Assembly: GCF_048060115.1 (NCBI RefSeq)
Contig: NZ_JBHMIM010000024.1
Coordinates: forward strand, 1-64,000
Reading direction: 5' to 3'
From: Micromonospora_E sp048060115
GTDB taxonomy: Bacteria > Actinomycetota > Actinomycetes > Mycobacteriales > Micromonosporaceae
Length of the DNA stretch: 64,000 bases
Shown here: positions 1 through 7,937 of the stretch, in pieces
Layout of the letters: the number at the start of each line of letters is the position of its first letter
Numbering within the stretch: the first letter of the stretch is position 1
Notes under the pieces: model-generated
The model's input: the letters and a program-made list of their open reading frames with translations, nothing else
Told to the model about the DNA's origin: nothing
Databases searched by the model: none
Position numbers and translations under genes: made by a program

Positions 1-24
1 GCCTTCGCCGTCTACCGCATCTAA
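1..24 (+). CDS. possible 3' end of an upstream gene
   Basis: The first frame reads AFAVYRI and then a TAA stop at 22-24. This could be the tail of a gene lying outside the window, but eight codons are too few to judge and no family can be named. Confidence 0.2.
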   Translation, partial: AFAVYRI

Positions 25-67
25 CAAACCGTGATCAAATCAGGCATAGAGGAACAACGCCGGGGCC

Positions 68-802
68 GTGCGGCTGTCCCGGCACATGAACCAGACGCAG
101 TTGGCAAAGGCGCTACGCGTGTCGAAGTCGCTGATCGCCAGCTTCGAGACGGGCCGACTGGTGCCGAAGGAGGACACCGCGAAGACGCTGGACCAGGTGC
201 TGAACTCCGGAAAGCAGGTCCAGAAGCTGGCGGACGAGGCCCGTGGGGACCGACAGCCGTGGCTGCGCTCCTGGGTCGAGCACGAGCGACGCGCGGTGCT
301 GCTCCGGGCCTGGGAGCCGACGTTGATCCCTGGACTGCTGCAGACCGAGGCATACATGCGGCAGGTCTTCGCGGCAGTTCCGTCCAACGGAGGCCGACTC
401 GAAGAGGTGATCGCGACCCGACAGACTCGGCAGCGTGCGGTGCTGGACCGCGATCCCCCGGTGGAGCTGGTGGTCATGGTCGCGGAGGCGGCGTTGCGCC
501 GTGGTCCACAAGAGGTGATGAAGGACCAGATCGCGCACCTGGTCGACCTCGGGCATCGACCGACGGTCCGGATCCGCGCGGTCCCTGACTCGGCAGGGCT
601 CCACGCTGGCCTCGGTGGACCACTGGCGTTGGCAACCATGAGCGATGGGCGGCGGGTCGGCTACCTGGACGACCTGCTGCGCGGACGCGTCGCCACCACC
701 TCTGGTGACGTGCTCGAGCTGGAACTAGTCTGGGAGGCAGTGAACGAGTTGGCACTCTCCGCTGACCAGACCAGGGACCTCATGTTAGGGATGATCCAGT
801 GA
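68..802 (+). CDS. XRE-family transcriptional regulator (DUF5753 type)
   Basis: This 244-residue protein has a lambda-repressor-type helix-turn-helix at residues 5-45 (QTQLAKALRVSKSLIASFE). A longer C-terminal part follows, of the type seen in actinobacterial regulators with the DUF5753 domain (WEPTLIPGLLQTEAYMR at about 80-96). In-frame stops at 32 and 47 rule out a much earlier start, so the GTG at 68 behind AGAGGA is used. The N-terminus is a few residues shorter than usual. It overlaps the next gene by GTGA, so the two are translationally coupled. Such XRE/DUF397 pairs are common in mycelial actinomycetes and are linked to development and antibiotic control; the target here is unknown. Confidence 0.85.
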   Translation: MRLSRHMNQTQLAKALRVSKSLIASFETGRLVPKEDTAKTLDQVLNSGKQVQKLADEARGDRQPWLRSWVEHERRAVLLRAWEPTLIPGLLQTEAYMRQVFAAVPSNGGRLEEVIATRQTRQRAVLDRDPPVELVVMVAEAALRRGPQEVMKDQIAHLVDLGHRPTVRIRAVPDSAGLHAGLGGPLALATMSDGRRVGYLDDLLRGRVATTSGDVLELELVWEAVNELALSADQTRDLMLGMIQ

Positions 803-987
803 GCAATGAACCAGCCTGGCGGAAGTCCTCGCGATCGAACGGCTCATCCGGCAACTGTGTCGAGGTGGCCGACAACCTGCCCGGCCGGGTCCTGGTCCGG
901 GACACCAAGGACCGCGACGGCGGCACACTGACCTTCGCCCCCTCCGCCTGGCACTCCTTCGTCGAGCTGGCCAAGCAGCACCACTGA
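799..987 (+). CDS. DUF397 domain protein
   Basis: This 62-residue protein shows the complete DUF397 pattern: AWRKSSRSNGSSGNCVEVA near the N-terminus, VLVRDTKDRDGGTLTF in the middle, and a final AWHSFV segment. Family members are small partners, probably antagonists, of the XRE/DUF5753 regulators encoded next to them. The GTG start overlaps the stop of the upstream regulator (GTGA), which fits a two-gene operon. A strong terminator follows 31 bp after the stop. Confidence 0.9.
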   Translation: MSNEPAWRKSSRSNGSSGNCVEVADNLPGRVLVRDTKDRDGGTLTFAPSAWHSFVELAKQHH

Positions 988-1018
988 GCCGACTCCCAGC
1001 CCCGACGGGGTCACCAGA

Positions 1019-1056
1019 GCGCCGGCCCTCCCTTGCTAGGGCCGGCGCTTCTTCTT
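1019..1056 (+). terminator. intrinsic terminator after the XRE/DUF397 pair
   Basis: An 11-bp perfect stem, GCGCCGGCCCT (1019-1029) with AGGGCCGGCGC (1038-1048), encloses an 8-nt loop and is followed by TTCTTCTT. Its position just after the DUF397 stop fits the end of that operon. Confidence 0.85.
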
Positions 1057-1190
1057 CACACCCAGCCAGCCCCTGCCGGGTCAGCCACGCCAGCACCGCC
1101 AAACCGGACCGCCGCACTTTGGCAAAGCCAGCTCGGTAACGGTGTGTGACGACAAGTCGCCCAGCCTGCCGGTCCTCGGCTTCCGGATCT

Positions 1191-1214
1191 ACCGATGTGC
1201 GTACGCACATCGGT
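1191..1214. promoter_or_regulatory. perfect 24-bp palindrome
   Basis: The half-site ACCGATGTGCGT is followed directly by its exact reverse complement with no spacer. Such a site could bind a dimeric regulator or be the core of a cruciform. It lies about 260 bp upstream of the kinase gene. No matching site was noticed elsewhere in the window. Confidence 0.5.
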
Positions 1215-1232
1215 CCGACACGTCCCGGTCCG

Positions 1233-1299
1233 TCGTCGAGTGGAGGGCTCACGCACGTAATTCCCGCCGAATAAGGTATCTGAGCCCTCGACTCGACGA
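1233..1299. repeat. inverted repeat with 19-bp arms
   Basis: The left arm TCGTCGAGTGGAGGGCTCA (1233-1251) matches the reverse complement of the right arm TGAGCCCTCGACTCGACGA (1281-1299) at 18 of 19 positions, around a 29-nt AT-richer loop. The arms could form a long RNA hairpin. There is no T-tract, so it is not a typical terminator. Confidence 0.6.
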
Positions 1300-1449
1300 T
1301 CCGGCGCCAGCCCGGGTGCACGAATCTGCCACCGATCACGCCTCACGCAACGTGAGTGATCCACCGATCTGACGGTGCCGAAGATCGGGTGTAGCTGCGA
1401 CCTCGCGGGGTCCGGTCACTCAACCGCAGGATCCTCTCGAGTAACCAGG

Positions 1450-2223
1450 GTGACGTCGGTGATCGTCCCCGCGACAATGGCCGACGTGGAGAAGGTTGAG
1501 GTCGTCGTCGCCCACAACGAGCGCGCGACCCTGCGCGTCGGCGACGTGTTCCTGAAGATCGACGCCGATCGGACCCGCACCGAGGTCGAGGTCGAAGCGA
1601 TGGCCATGGCGCCGATCCCGACCCCGGAGATCCTGTGGTGCAAGCCGCCCGTGCTCGCCCTCGCTGCCCTCCCGGGCACGGCGCTCGGCCACCTCGGTGA
1701 GCCGTCGACCGCGTCGCCCGCGGCGTGGGCCGCGGCGGGCACCGCCGTTCGGATGCTGCACGACGCGCCGCTGCCGCCATGGCCCGGTCGGAGCCTCGAC
1801 GAACTCGCGGCCCGCCTCGCCAGCGAGTGCGAGTGGCTCGTCGCCAACGACGTCCTTCCCGCTGACGTGGTAACCCGCAACCGCCGGCTCGCCGAGACCG
1901 CGCTGCGGCCGTGGACACCGGTGTTCACCCACGGCGACCTGCAGGTCGACCACATCTTCGTCGCCGATGACGAGGTCACCGGCGTCGTCGACTGGTCCGA
2001 GGCGTCCCAGGGCGATGCGTTGTTCGACCTCGCCATCCTCACGCTCGGACACAAGGAGCACCTTGCCGACGTCGTCGCCGGCTACGGCACCGACGTCGAC
2101 CGCGACCTTATCCGCGCATGGTGGTCGTTGCGATGCTTGACCAACGTCCGCTGGCTAGCCGAGCACGGCTACGGCTCGCCGGACGAGTTCCCCGAGGTCG
2201 CCGTACTGACATCCCGGCTGTGA
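1450..2223 (+). CDS. APH-family phosphotransferase
   Basis: This is a 257-residue protein of the aminoglycoside phosphotransferase / choline kinase fold. The catalytic loop HGDLQVDHIF is at 161-170 (Asp163 as presumed base), and the metal-binding segment GVVDWSEA is at 178-185 (Asp181). The N-terminal lobe has a Lys-containing strand (GDVFLKIDAD). Family members phosphorylate small hydroxylated substrates, including aminoglycosides, macrolides, homoserine or sugars; nothing here identifies the substrate. The reading frame extends up to a GTG at 1375; I chose the GTG at 1450, where the conserved-looking sequence begins. It stands alone and may be an acquired resistance-type gene. Confidence 0.8.
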   Translation: MTSVIVPATMADVEKVEVVVAHNERATLRVGDVFLKIDADRTRTEVEVEAMAMAPIPTPEILWCKPPVLALAALPGTALGHLGEPSTASPAAWAAAGTAVRMLHDAPLPPWPGRSLDELAARLASECEWLVANDVLPADVVTRNRRLAETALRPWTPVFTHGDLQVDHIFVADDEVTGVVDWSEASQGDALFDLAILTLGHKEHLADVVAGYGTDVDRDLIRAWWSLRCLTNVRWLAEHGYGSPDEFPEVAVLTSRL

Positions 2224-2311
2224 GCCTGCACGGACCCGACAGCCACGAGTGCCGTTGACGCTCGGTCGGGGCGGCCAGCTCGGCGACCGCGCCGGCCGGG
2301 ATAGGGATCAG

Positions 2312-2517
2312 CGGGTGGTAGGCCCGATCCGCCAGCTCTCGGCAAGGCCGCCGACGTCGACGGTGTCGAACCGAAGTCTTTGATCAGCTCAGCTCGGTGA
2401 GCTGCGCTTTGGCGGCGTCATCGCCGGCGATGGGCAGGGCGGTGCGATCCGGGGCACCGGCTGGGCGGGTCAGTTCGCGCAGCAGCCTGCCATTGACGGC
2501 GTGGAACGCCTTGACCA
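2312..2517 (-). pseudogene. decayed NADPH-dependent F420 reductase-like fragment
   Basis: Read on the minus strand, one frame gives LVKAFHAVNGRLL...RPAGAPDRTALPIAGDDAA and then a stop. After an apparent one-base deletion a second frame gives FDTVDVGGLAESWRIGPTT. Together these match in order the C-terminal part of the dinucleotide-binding F420 oxidoreductase family (LPIAGDD and DTVD...LAESWR motifs). The N-terminal Rossmann part is missing. This is a truncated, frameshifted remnant and not expected to be functional. Confidence 0.6.
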
Positions 2518-2530
2518 GGAGGTCCGAAGA

Positions 2531-2746
2531 TCAGCCGCTTCGGCGGTTGCCGTACTGGCGAGGGCTCTGCACCGTGCCGGAACGGCCGTGGACGCGGCTC
2601 GCGGTACCCGTGGTGTGGTTCGTGGTGGCCTTGCCCTTGGACCGGCGGGCCGCCCGGTTCTCGAAGGGCTGCGGCTGCTCCTCGGTTCCCGCTTCTCCCG
2701 CTTCGGTGTCAGCGGTGGGATCGGCGTCGCTGGTGGCGTCGGTCAT
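2531..2746 (-). CDS. small conserved-looking charged protein
   Basis: This 71-residue protein has an acidic start (MTDATSDADPTADTEAGEAG), a central FENRAARRSKGK segment and the end SPRQYGNRRSG. From memory, similar short proteins with a NRAARRxKGK core occur in Micromonosporaceae genomes, but I cannot confirm this. A good GAGGAG ribosome site lies 7 nt before the ATG. It has no membrane segment or known domain; the basic core suggests nucleic-acid binding, which is only an inference. The upstream F420-reductase remnant begins almost where this gene ends. Confidence 0.6.
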   Translation of the reverse strand: MTDATSDADPTADTEAGEAGTEEQPQPFENRAARRSKGKATTNHTTGTASRVHGRSGTVQSPRQYGNRRSG

Positions 2747-3142
2747 CGTGTCTCCTCGTACTGTTCGGACTAGGCTGCGGATCTTGAAGTGCGCCCGCCG
2801 CGATACGCAGACCGTAGCGCGCAGACCGACCCGAGTCGGGGCCGGCTGCCCGAGTAGACCGTCCAGTCACGCCAGAACCCCGCCAGGATGACCCAACCAC
2901 GACGCCGTCCGAGCATCCGATCCCGGATGGCTACCTGTTCACGGTGTCGGGAACGCAGTTCCCGACCCGGCCTCTCGGGCGAAGACCTGGCAACCGCCGC
3001 CGCTGCCGCCGCCTGCAACCCCTCCCCGAGCCGTCCCGACGAGGACAGCTCCACATCCCCCGTCAGCCGGCATGCAGGACCATTGACAACCAGCAGATGT
3101 CGGCGGCGCTCCCGGATCCAGAAGTCGTCCGGCACTGAGCTT
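2747..3142. other. 396-bp stretch without a clear gene
   Basis: A minus-strand frame (2770-3135, 121 residues) and an overlapping plus-strand frame (from 2888) are open but have no recognisable domain and unremarkable third-position bias. Either could be a decayed gene. I see no repeat, tRNA or strong terminator. Confidence 0.35.
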
Positions 3143-3577
3143 TCACAGGTCGTCGGGCAGGACCCGGAACGCCGTATGACTGCTCAGTGGACGGATAGCC
3201 CGGAAGTCCTGCCGGTCCAGCGTCAACACCGCGTCCGTCTCGAACTGCTCGGCGAGCACGACGTTCACGGCGTCCGTGAGATCCAGGCGCAGCGCCGCGT
3301 ACCGCGACTGGACCGTACGGGCCCTGCGCAGCACGGTCGCGGTCACCTCTGGGACCAGGACCCGCAGGTTCCGCTCCTGCCCCAACAGCCAGTCCTGCAC
3401 AGCGTGTGCCGTCTTGCGGTCCACGTTCCGGGTGATGATGTGCTCGATCTCCCCGAACACCAAGGGTGAGATCACCGTCGCTGACGCCTCGGCGAAAACC
3501 CTGCGGGCGGCGGCATGCTCAGGATCGTCGATGTTGAACGCGGCCACCAGCCCGGAGGTGTCCCCGACAAGGATCAT
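3143..3577 (-). CDS. vapC: VapC-family PIN-domain toxin
   Basis: This 144-residue single-domain PIN ribonuclease has the acidic active-site set in order: Asp6 in VGDTSGL, Glu43 in FGEIEH, Asp99 and Asp102 in LDLTDAVNV, and Asp121 in LTLDRQDF. VapC toxins cleave tRNA or rRNA and are held inactive by the antitoxin encoded upstream. The ATG start overlaps the antitoxin stop (ATGA), the usual vapBC arrangement. The length is typical and all key residues are present, so it appears intact. The RNA target cannot be told from sequence. Confidence 0.88.
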   Translation of the reverse strand: MILVGDTSGLVAAFNIDDPEHAAARRVFAEASATVISPLVFGEIEHIITRNVDRKTAHAVQDWLLGQERNLRVLVPEVTATVLRRARTVQSRYAALRLDLTDAVNVVLAEQFETDAVLTLDRQDFRAIRPLSSHTAFRVLPDDL

Positions 3578-3834
3578 GCAGCGTGGCCGGACGAGCCGTA
3601 CCTGCGGTCCTCGGCCTGCGCCACCGCCGCCCGCACATCGTCATCGCTCACCGGCCCACCGAAACCGATCTCCGGTATGTCCCAGTCTTCCGACCAACGA
3701 CGCGCCCGCAGCGCCGCGATATGAAACGCCTCCCGGAAGTACTCCGACTCCGGACGCCCTTCCCGCGCGGCGGCCTCCTTGATGACCCGCAGATCATCTT
3801 CGTCGACCATCACTGTCGTCTTCTTCAACGCCAT
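3574..3834 (-). CDS. vapB: ribbon-helix-helix antitoxin of VapC
   Basis: This 86-residue protein begins MALKKTTVMVDEDDLRVIKEAA, a typical CopG/Arc-type ribbon-helix-helix DNA-binding head. The acidic tail (DWDIPEIGFGGPVSDDDVR) should contact the toxin. The ATG at 3834 is chosen over upstream starts because a GGAGG-like site lies just before it and the ribbon strand begins there. It is translationally coupled to the PIN toxin (4-bp overlap). Known systems of this kind repress their own promoter through the ribbon-helix-helix domain. Confidence 0.85.
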   Translation of the reverse strand: MALKKTTVMVDEDDLRVIKEAAAREGRPESEYFREAFHIAALRARRWSEDWDIPEIGFGGPVSDDDVRAAVAQAEDRRYGSSGHAA

Positions 3835-4339
3835 ATGGTTATGGTACCTCCACCACCCGATAGGCGGACTGGACCACCAACCGTCGCGAGGGTTGGTAGT
3901 CGCAGCCAGGTACGACAAAACCGGCAACTCGCGCAGGAAGTGCAGCGCGCGATCATCGATCAAAGCTCACCCCAAGATCAATGTGAGCGCCAGATACGCT
4001 ACGCGGCGGGTTTAGCGTATCTGGTGCTCACATTGATCTTGGTGGCCAGATCGGCGGGCCCGAAACCTCACCTCGATGCCGCGCCGCCGCCTACGCCGTC
4101 CGGCATCTGTCGCCACGCGCCCAGGCAACACTGGTCACAACAGATGCAAAATACGCTCAGCGCCCACAACGGGCAAAGCTCGACCAGCCCGACGCCCCCC
4201 ATTCCGCGACAGCCGGCGGCTGGAACGGAAACAGTCGCCGTACCCCTTGTCTGCCGCGATTTCGGTCGCGAAGATGGCTCGTAGCTGGCGGATACCTCAT
4301 CCTGACCTGATCCGGCCCGACGTGCGGGAGCGCCGAACG
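3835..4339. other. intergenic region carrying repeat A copy 1
   Basis: This 505-bp gap separates the divergently transcribed toxin-antitoxin pair and aldehyde dehydrogenase. Apart from hairpin repeat A1 (3972-4042) it holds a small inverted repeat, GCATCTGT (4103-4110) with ACAGATGC (4140-4147). A motif ATTTCGGTCG near 4259 resembles the ATTTCGTCG seen upstream of two other polyamine genes. I see no convincing gene. Confidence 0.5.
3972..4042. repeat. hairpin repeat family A, copy 1
   Basis: Two 30-bp arms (3972-4001 and 4013-4042), each starting or ending with CCAAGATCAATGTGAGC or its complement, flank an 11-nt loop and have one mismatch. Copy 2 is at 14071-14139 and has the same loop length. 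Where copy 1 has GATACGC/GCGTATC, copy 2 has GAGACGC/GCGTCTC, so the change is compensated on both arms. Confidence 0.9.
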
Positions 4340-5776
4340 ATGACCGACAAGCAGACGCTGCGCAACTTCGTCGACGGCGAGTACGTCGACCCGGTCGACG
4401 GCGGCTACCAGGACCTGATCGACCCGTGCACCGGCGAGGTGTTCGCCCAGTCGCCGACCTCCGGTGCCGCCGACGTCGACCGGGCCATGTCGGCGGCGGC
4501 GACCGCCTTCGAAAGCTGGCGGGACACCACCCCGGCGCAGCGGCAGCTGGCGCTGCTCAAGCTCGCCGACGCGGTCGAGGCACGCGCCGGCGACCTGGTC
4601 GACGCCGAGGTCCGCAACACCGGCAAGCCACGGCAGTTGACCGCCGACGAGGAGCTGCCGCCCTGCGTCGACGAGTTCCGGTTCTTCGCCGGCGCCGCCC
4701 GGGTGCTGGAGGGCAAGTCCGCCGGCGAATACATGGCCGGGCACACCTCCTACGTACGCCGGGAGCCGATCGGGGTCTGCGCACAGGTCACGCCCTGGAA
4801 CTATCCGCTGATGATGGCGGTCTGGAAGATCGCCCCGGCGCTGGCCGCCGGCAACACGGTGGTGCTCAAGCCGTCCGACACCACCCCACTGTCCACTCTG
4901 CTGCTGGCCGAGATCGCCGCCGAGTTCCTGCCGCCGGGGGTGCTGAACGTGGTCTGCGGCGACCGGGACACCGGTCGGGCGCTGGTCGCACACCCGACGC
5001 CGGACTTCGTGTCGATCACCGGGTCGCCGCGGGCCGGCATGGAGGTGGCGACGGCGGCCGCGGCCGACCTCAAGCGCACCCACCTGGAGCTGGGCGGCAA
5101 GGCCCCGGTGGTGCTCTTCGACGACGCAGACGTGGCGGCGGCGGCCGAGGCGATCGCCGGGGCCGGCTACTTCAACGCCGGGCAGGACTGCACCGCCGCG
5201 ACCCGGGTGCTGGCCGGGCCAGGCGTGTACGACGACTTCGTCGCGGCCCTGACCGAGCAGGCCCGGGGTACGAAGACCGGGCTGCCGGACGAGCCGGACG
5301 TCGCGTACGGGCCGTTGAACAACGTCGACCAGCTGGGCCGGGTCGCCGGCTTCGTCGACCGGCTGCCGGACCACGCCGAGCTGCACGTCGGCGGTGCCCG
5401 GGTCGGCGATCGGGGCTTCTTCTACGCTCCGACGGTGGTCTCCGGGGTGCGTCAGCCGGACGAGATCATCCAGGACGAGGTCTTCGGGCCGGTGATCACC
5501 GTGCAGCGGTTCACCGACGAGGACGAGGCGACCCGGTGGGCAAACGGCGTCCGCTACGGCCTGGCCGCCTCAGTGTGGACCCGCGACCACGGCCGGGCGA
5601 TGCGGATGACCCGCCGGCTCGACTTCGGCTGTGTCTGGGTCAACACCCACATCCCGTTCATCTCGGAGATGCCGCACGGTGGGTTCAAGCATTCCGGGTA
5701 CGGCAAGGACCTGTCGATGTACGGGCTGGAGGACTACACCCGGCTCAAGCACGTCATGCACGCGATCGAGGACTGA
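4340..5776 (+). CDS. gamma-aminobutyraldehyde dehydrogenase-like aldehyde dehydrogenase
   Basis: This is a 478-residue NAD(P)+-dependent aldehyde dehydrogenase of full length. The fold landmarks are in order: VTPWNYP at 150-156, VVLKPSD at 174-180, SITGSPRAG, the general-base Glu250 in LELGGKAP and the nucleophile Cys284 in FNAGQDCTAATR. The GQDCTAATRV context and the N-terminus suggest the aminobutyraldehyde (PatD/ProR-like) group, which oxidises 4-aminobutanal to 4-aminobutyrate in putrescine breakdown. The polyamine transporter, aminotransferase and PuuB-like oxidase nearby support this. The ATG at 4340 has GGGAG upstream; an upstream open extension lacks homology. Its end overlaps the next, convergent gene by 23 bp. 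Confidence 0.85.
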   Translation: MTDKQTLRNFVDGEYVDPVDGGYQDLIDPCTGEVFAQSPTSGAADVDRAMSAAATAFESWRDTTPAQRQLALLKLADAVEARAGDLVDAEVRNTGKPRQLTADEELPPCVDEFRFFAGAARVLEGKSAGEYMAGHTSYVRREPIGVCAQVTPWNYPLMMAVWKIAPALAAGNTVVLKPSDTTPLSTLLLAEIAAEFLPPGVLNVVCGDRDTGRALVAHPTPDFVSITGSPRAGMEVATAAAADLKRTHLELGGKAPVVLFDDADVAAAAEAIAGAGYFNAGQDCTAATRVLAGPGVYDDFVAALTEQARGTKTGLPDEPDVAYGPLNNVDQLGRVAGFVDRLPDHAELHVGGARVGDRGFFYAPTVVSGVRQPDEIIQDEVFGPVITVQRFTDEDEATRWANGVRYGLAASVWTRDHGRAMRMTRRLDFGCVWVNTHIPFISEMPHGGFKHSGYGKDLSMYGLEDYTRLKHVMHAIED

Positions 5777-6467
5777 GCCGCAGCCAGCTCTCCCCTACCG
5801 CCAGGCAGCGCACGACGAGCAGGAGCAGCAGCGGCCCACCGAGCAGACCGACGGCCAGGCTGACCGGGTCCGGGGACATGGCGTCCACCGGCCGGGCGCT
5901 GACCCATCCGTTGCGGTCCACCACCAGGTCTGCCTGGTCGCCCACCTCGTACTGGTCGTCGCTGAGCAGGTCCGACACCGGGATGGTGCCGGCGGAGTCC
6001 TGCCACTCGTAGTCGCAGTCGACGACGCCGCCGCGCGGCGCCGCGCAGTCCGCGGTCGCCACGGTCGCGGTGACCTGGTCACCGGAGATGTTCAGGTAGG
6101 CGATGCTGGCCAGGTCGGCGAGGACCAGGCCGACCAGCGCTACGCCGAGTGCGACCAGCAGGGCCGGCCAGCTACGGCGGATCCGGTATGCGACGGCCAT
6201 GGCGATCAGCGCCCCGCCGACCAGGGCCACTCCGAAGCCGACCACGCTGGCGGTGTCGCCGATGAAGACGCCGACCGCGCCGATCAGCGACAGCAGCAGC
6301 CCGGCCCCGGCGACCGTCCAGCCCTGCCGGGCGGGCCAGGGCCGCGGTTGCGGCCAACGCAGCGTGTTGACCAGCCGACTCCGCCGGCTGGCGGGAGTGA
6401 CCGCTGTTCTGGTGGAGTTCTGCTCGCCGAGATCCTCGATCACCACACCGTCCTTGCTGACCGTCAC
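5754..6467 (-). CDS. four-helix membrane protein of unknown function
   Basis: This 237-residue protein has a GTG start. After a charged N-terminus come hydrophobic segments at about 50-70, 73-92 and 98-120, a soluble loop containing two cysteines (ATADCAAPRGGVVDCDYEW), and a final segment at about 205-225. The extracytoplasmic loop with paired cysteines resembles DUF3592-type proteins, but I cannot confirm the family. It is convergent with, and slightly overlaps, the aldehyde dehydrogenase gene. Hairpin repeat B1 lies 80 bp upstream of its start. Confidence 0.65.
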   Translation of the reverse strand: MTVSKDGVVIEDLGEQNSTRTAVTPASRRSRLVNTLRWPQPRPWPARQGWTVAGAGLLLSLIGAVGVFIGDTASVVGFGVALVGGALIAMAVAYRIRRSWPALLVALGVALVGLVLADLASIAYLNISGDQVTATVATADCAAPRGGVVDCDYEWQDSAGTIPVSDLLSDDQYEVGDQADLVVDRNGWVSARPVDAMSPDPVSLAVGLLGGPLLLLLVVRCLAVGESWLRLSPRSRA

Positions 6468-6547
6468 CGATCCGACCCGCCGTCATCCTGACATCAGTCG
6501 GCCCGTTGCGGCTCAGCCTCTCGGGTGATCTCCAGCCTCCGACATCA

Positions 6548-6633
6548 CCTCATGATCGCGACGATCTTGCACTTATCGATGGACTTTTCGGACAAATCCT
6601 ATCGATAACTGCAAGATCGTCGCGATCATGAGG
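6548..6633. repeat. hairpin repeat family B, copy 1
   Basis: Arms of 33 bp (6548-6580 and 6601-6633) pair with a single C-C mismatch. The core is GATCTTGCACTTATCG ... CGATAACTGCAAGATC around a 24-nt segment with GGAC...GACA. This copy has the longest stem of the three. Its right arm contains the stop codon (6626-6628) of the dehydrogenase gene transcribed towards it. Confidence 0.9.
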
Positions 6634-7879
6634 GCAGGCTGTCGCGCAGACCCCACGGCGAGCCGTACGCGGTGAGCAGGTCCAGGTACGGCTGGGCCGG
6701 CAGCGCTTCCGGCCCCAGCACCCCGGTGCCGGACCAGGTGCCGGCGGCCAGCAGCTCCAACGCCACCACCGGGTTGATCGCGGTCTGCCAGACCACCGCC
6801 TGGTGGCCGTACTCGGCCATCGACCACTCGTTGTCGACCACGTGGTAGAGGTACACCTCGCGCGGCTCACCGGCCGGCGACAGGCCGGTGACCCAGGTCC
6901 CGGCGCAGGTCTTGCCGCGCATCCGGTCGCCGAGGGTCGCCGGATCCGGCAGGCAGGCGGCGACCACGTCACGCGGCGACACCTCGACCTTGCCGGCGCG
7001 CACCGGCCGGGTCGAATCCAGGCCCAGCTTGTGCAGCGTCTTGAGCACCTCGATGAACTCGGTGCCGAGGCCGTACTTGAAGGTGACCCGCCGCGCCGTC
7101 ACCCAACGCGGAATCAGCAGCACCTCCTCGTGTTCGACGTTGACGCACTCGACCGGGCCGATGCCGTCGGGGAAGTCGAAGACCTCCGGCTCGCTGAACG
7201 GTGCCGTGGTGTACCAGCCGCGCCCGGACTCCCAGATCACCGGCGGGTTCAGGCATTCCTCGATGGTGGTCCAGATGGAGAACGACGGGGCGAAGTCGTA
7301 GCCGTCGACGACCAGGTTCGCGCCATCGCGTACCCCGATCTGGTCGATCGACGAGAAGAGCTGGTCGGCGGCGTAGCGGGCGAAGACGTCGGACAGGCCC
7401 GGTTCGACGCCGACGCCGACCAGGGCGAGCCGCCCGGCGGCGGCCCAGTCGTCGGCCACGGCGAACTGGTCGTCGCCGAGCTTGACCCCGCACTCGTCGT
7501 GCGGGCGGTCCGGGTGCGGTGTGGACAGCGACATCGCCATGTCCAGGTAGTCGGCGCCGGCCGCGTACGCCCCCTCGAAGATCGGCATCACGAAGCGCGG
7601 GTCGACCGCGTTGAGCACGTGGGTGATCCGGTGCTCGCGGCACAGTGCAGCGACCGCCTCGGCCGACGACGCGTCGACCGAGGCCGCGGCGACGAAGCGG
7701 CGGTCGCCGCCGGTCGGCGACTCGACAGCTGACCGCCCGGCACCGAGTGCGGCCACCGCGCGGGCGGCGCGGGCCGGATCGTAGTCGGCGACCACCATGG
7801 TCTCGAAGAAGTCCCGGCGGGCGGCGATCGACACCACCGCCGAGCCGACACCACCGGCACCTACCAGCAGAATCCGCAC
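6626..7879 (-). CDS. saccharopine dehydrogenase-family oxidoreductase
   Basis: This 417-residue NAD(P)-dependent enzyme begins with a Rossmann strand and glycine loop (RILLVGAGGVGSAV; GAGGVG at 7-12). Later segments (HVLNAVDPRFVMPIFEGAY, DYLDMAM, GVGVEPGLSDVFARYAA) are typical of saccharopine and carboxynorspermidine dehydrogenases. The GTG at 7879 is chosen because GGGAGA lies 6 nt before it and the Rossmann strand starts there. It is the last gene of the pot operon, 58 bp after the second permease, so a polyamine or amino-acid-derived substrate is likely. The exact reaction cannot be fixed: carboxynorspermidine synthase activity is one option, a catabolic iminium reductase another. Confidence 0.75.
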   Translation of the reverse strand: MRILLVGAGGVGSAVVSIAARRDFFETMVVADYDPARAARAVAALGAGRSAVESPTGGDRRFVAAASVDASSAEAVAALCREHRITHVLNAVDPRFVMPIFEGAYAAGADYLDMAMSLSTPHPDRPHDECGVKLGDDQFAVADDWAAAGRLALVGVGVEPGLSDVFARYAADQLFSSIDQIGVRDGANLVVDGYDFAPSFSIWTTIEECLNPPVIWESGRGWYTTAPFSEPEVFDFPDGIGPVECVNVEHEEVLLIPRWVTARRVTFKYGLGTEFIEVLKTLHKLGLDSTRPVRAGKVEVSPRDVVAACLPDPATLGDRMRGKTCAGTWVTGLSPAGEPREVYLYHVVDNEWSMAEYGHQAVVWQTAINPVVALELLAAGTWSGTGVLGPEALPAQPYLDLLTAYGSPWGLRDSLPS

Positions 7880-7937
7880 ATTCTCTCCCTTGAACGGCCG
7901 AGCCGGACGGGTCAACTGAGCGCGACAGCGCTACGGG

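Larger units (their letters stand above)
1057..1449. other. intergenic region with two strong inverted repeats
   Basis: No convincing gene is seen here; the short open frames have poor codon patterns. It holds a perfect 24-bp palindrome (1191-1214) and a 19-bp inverted repeat with one mismatch (1233-1251 with 1281-1299), listed separately. The true start of the following kinase gene could lie as far upstream as the GTG at 1375. Confidence 0.5.

Noticed and set aside
1191..1299. The palindromes as inverted ends of an insertion sequence.
   Set aside because: No transposase frame lies between or beside them and no target duplication is visible.
2888..3782. Plus-strand open frames across the toxin-antitoxin region.
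   Set aside because: They lie antisense to the PIN toxin and RHH antitoxin, whose motifs are clear; they have the pattern of high-GC shadow frames.
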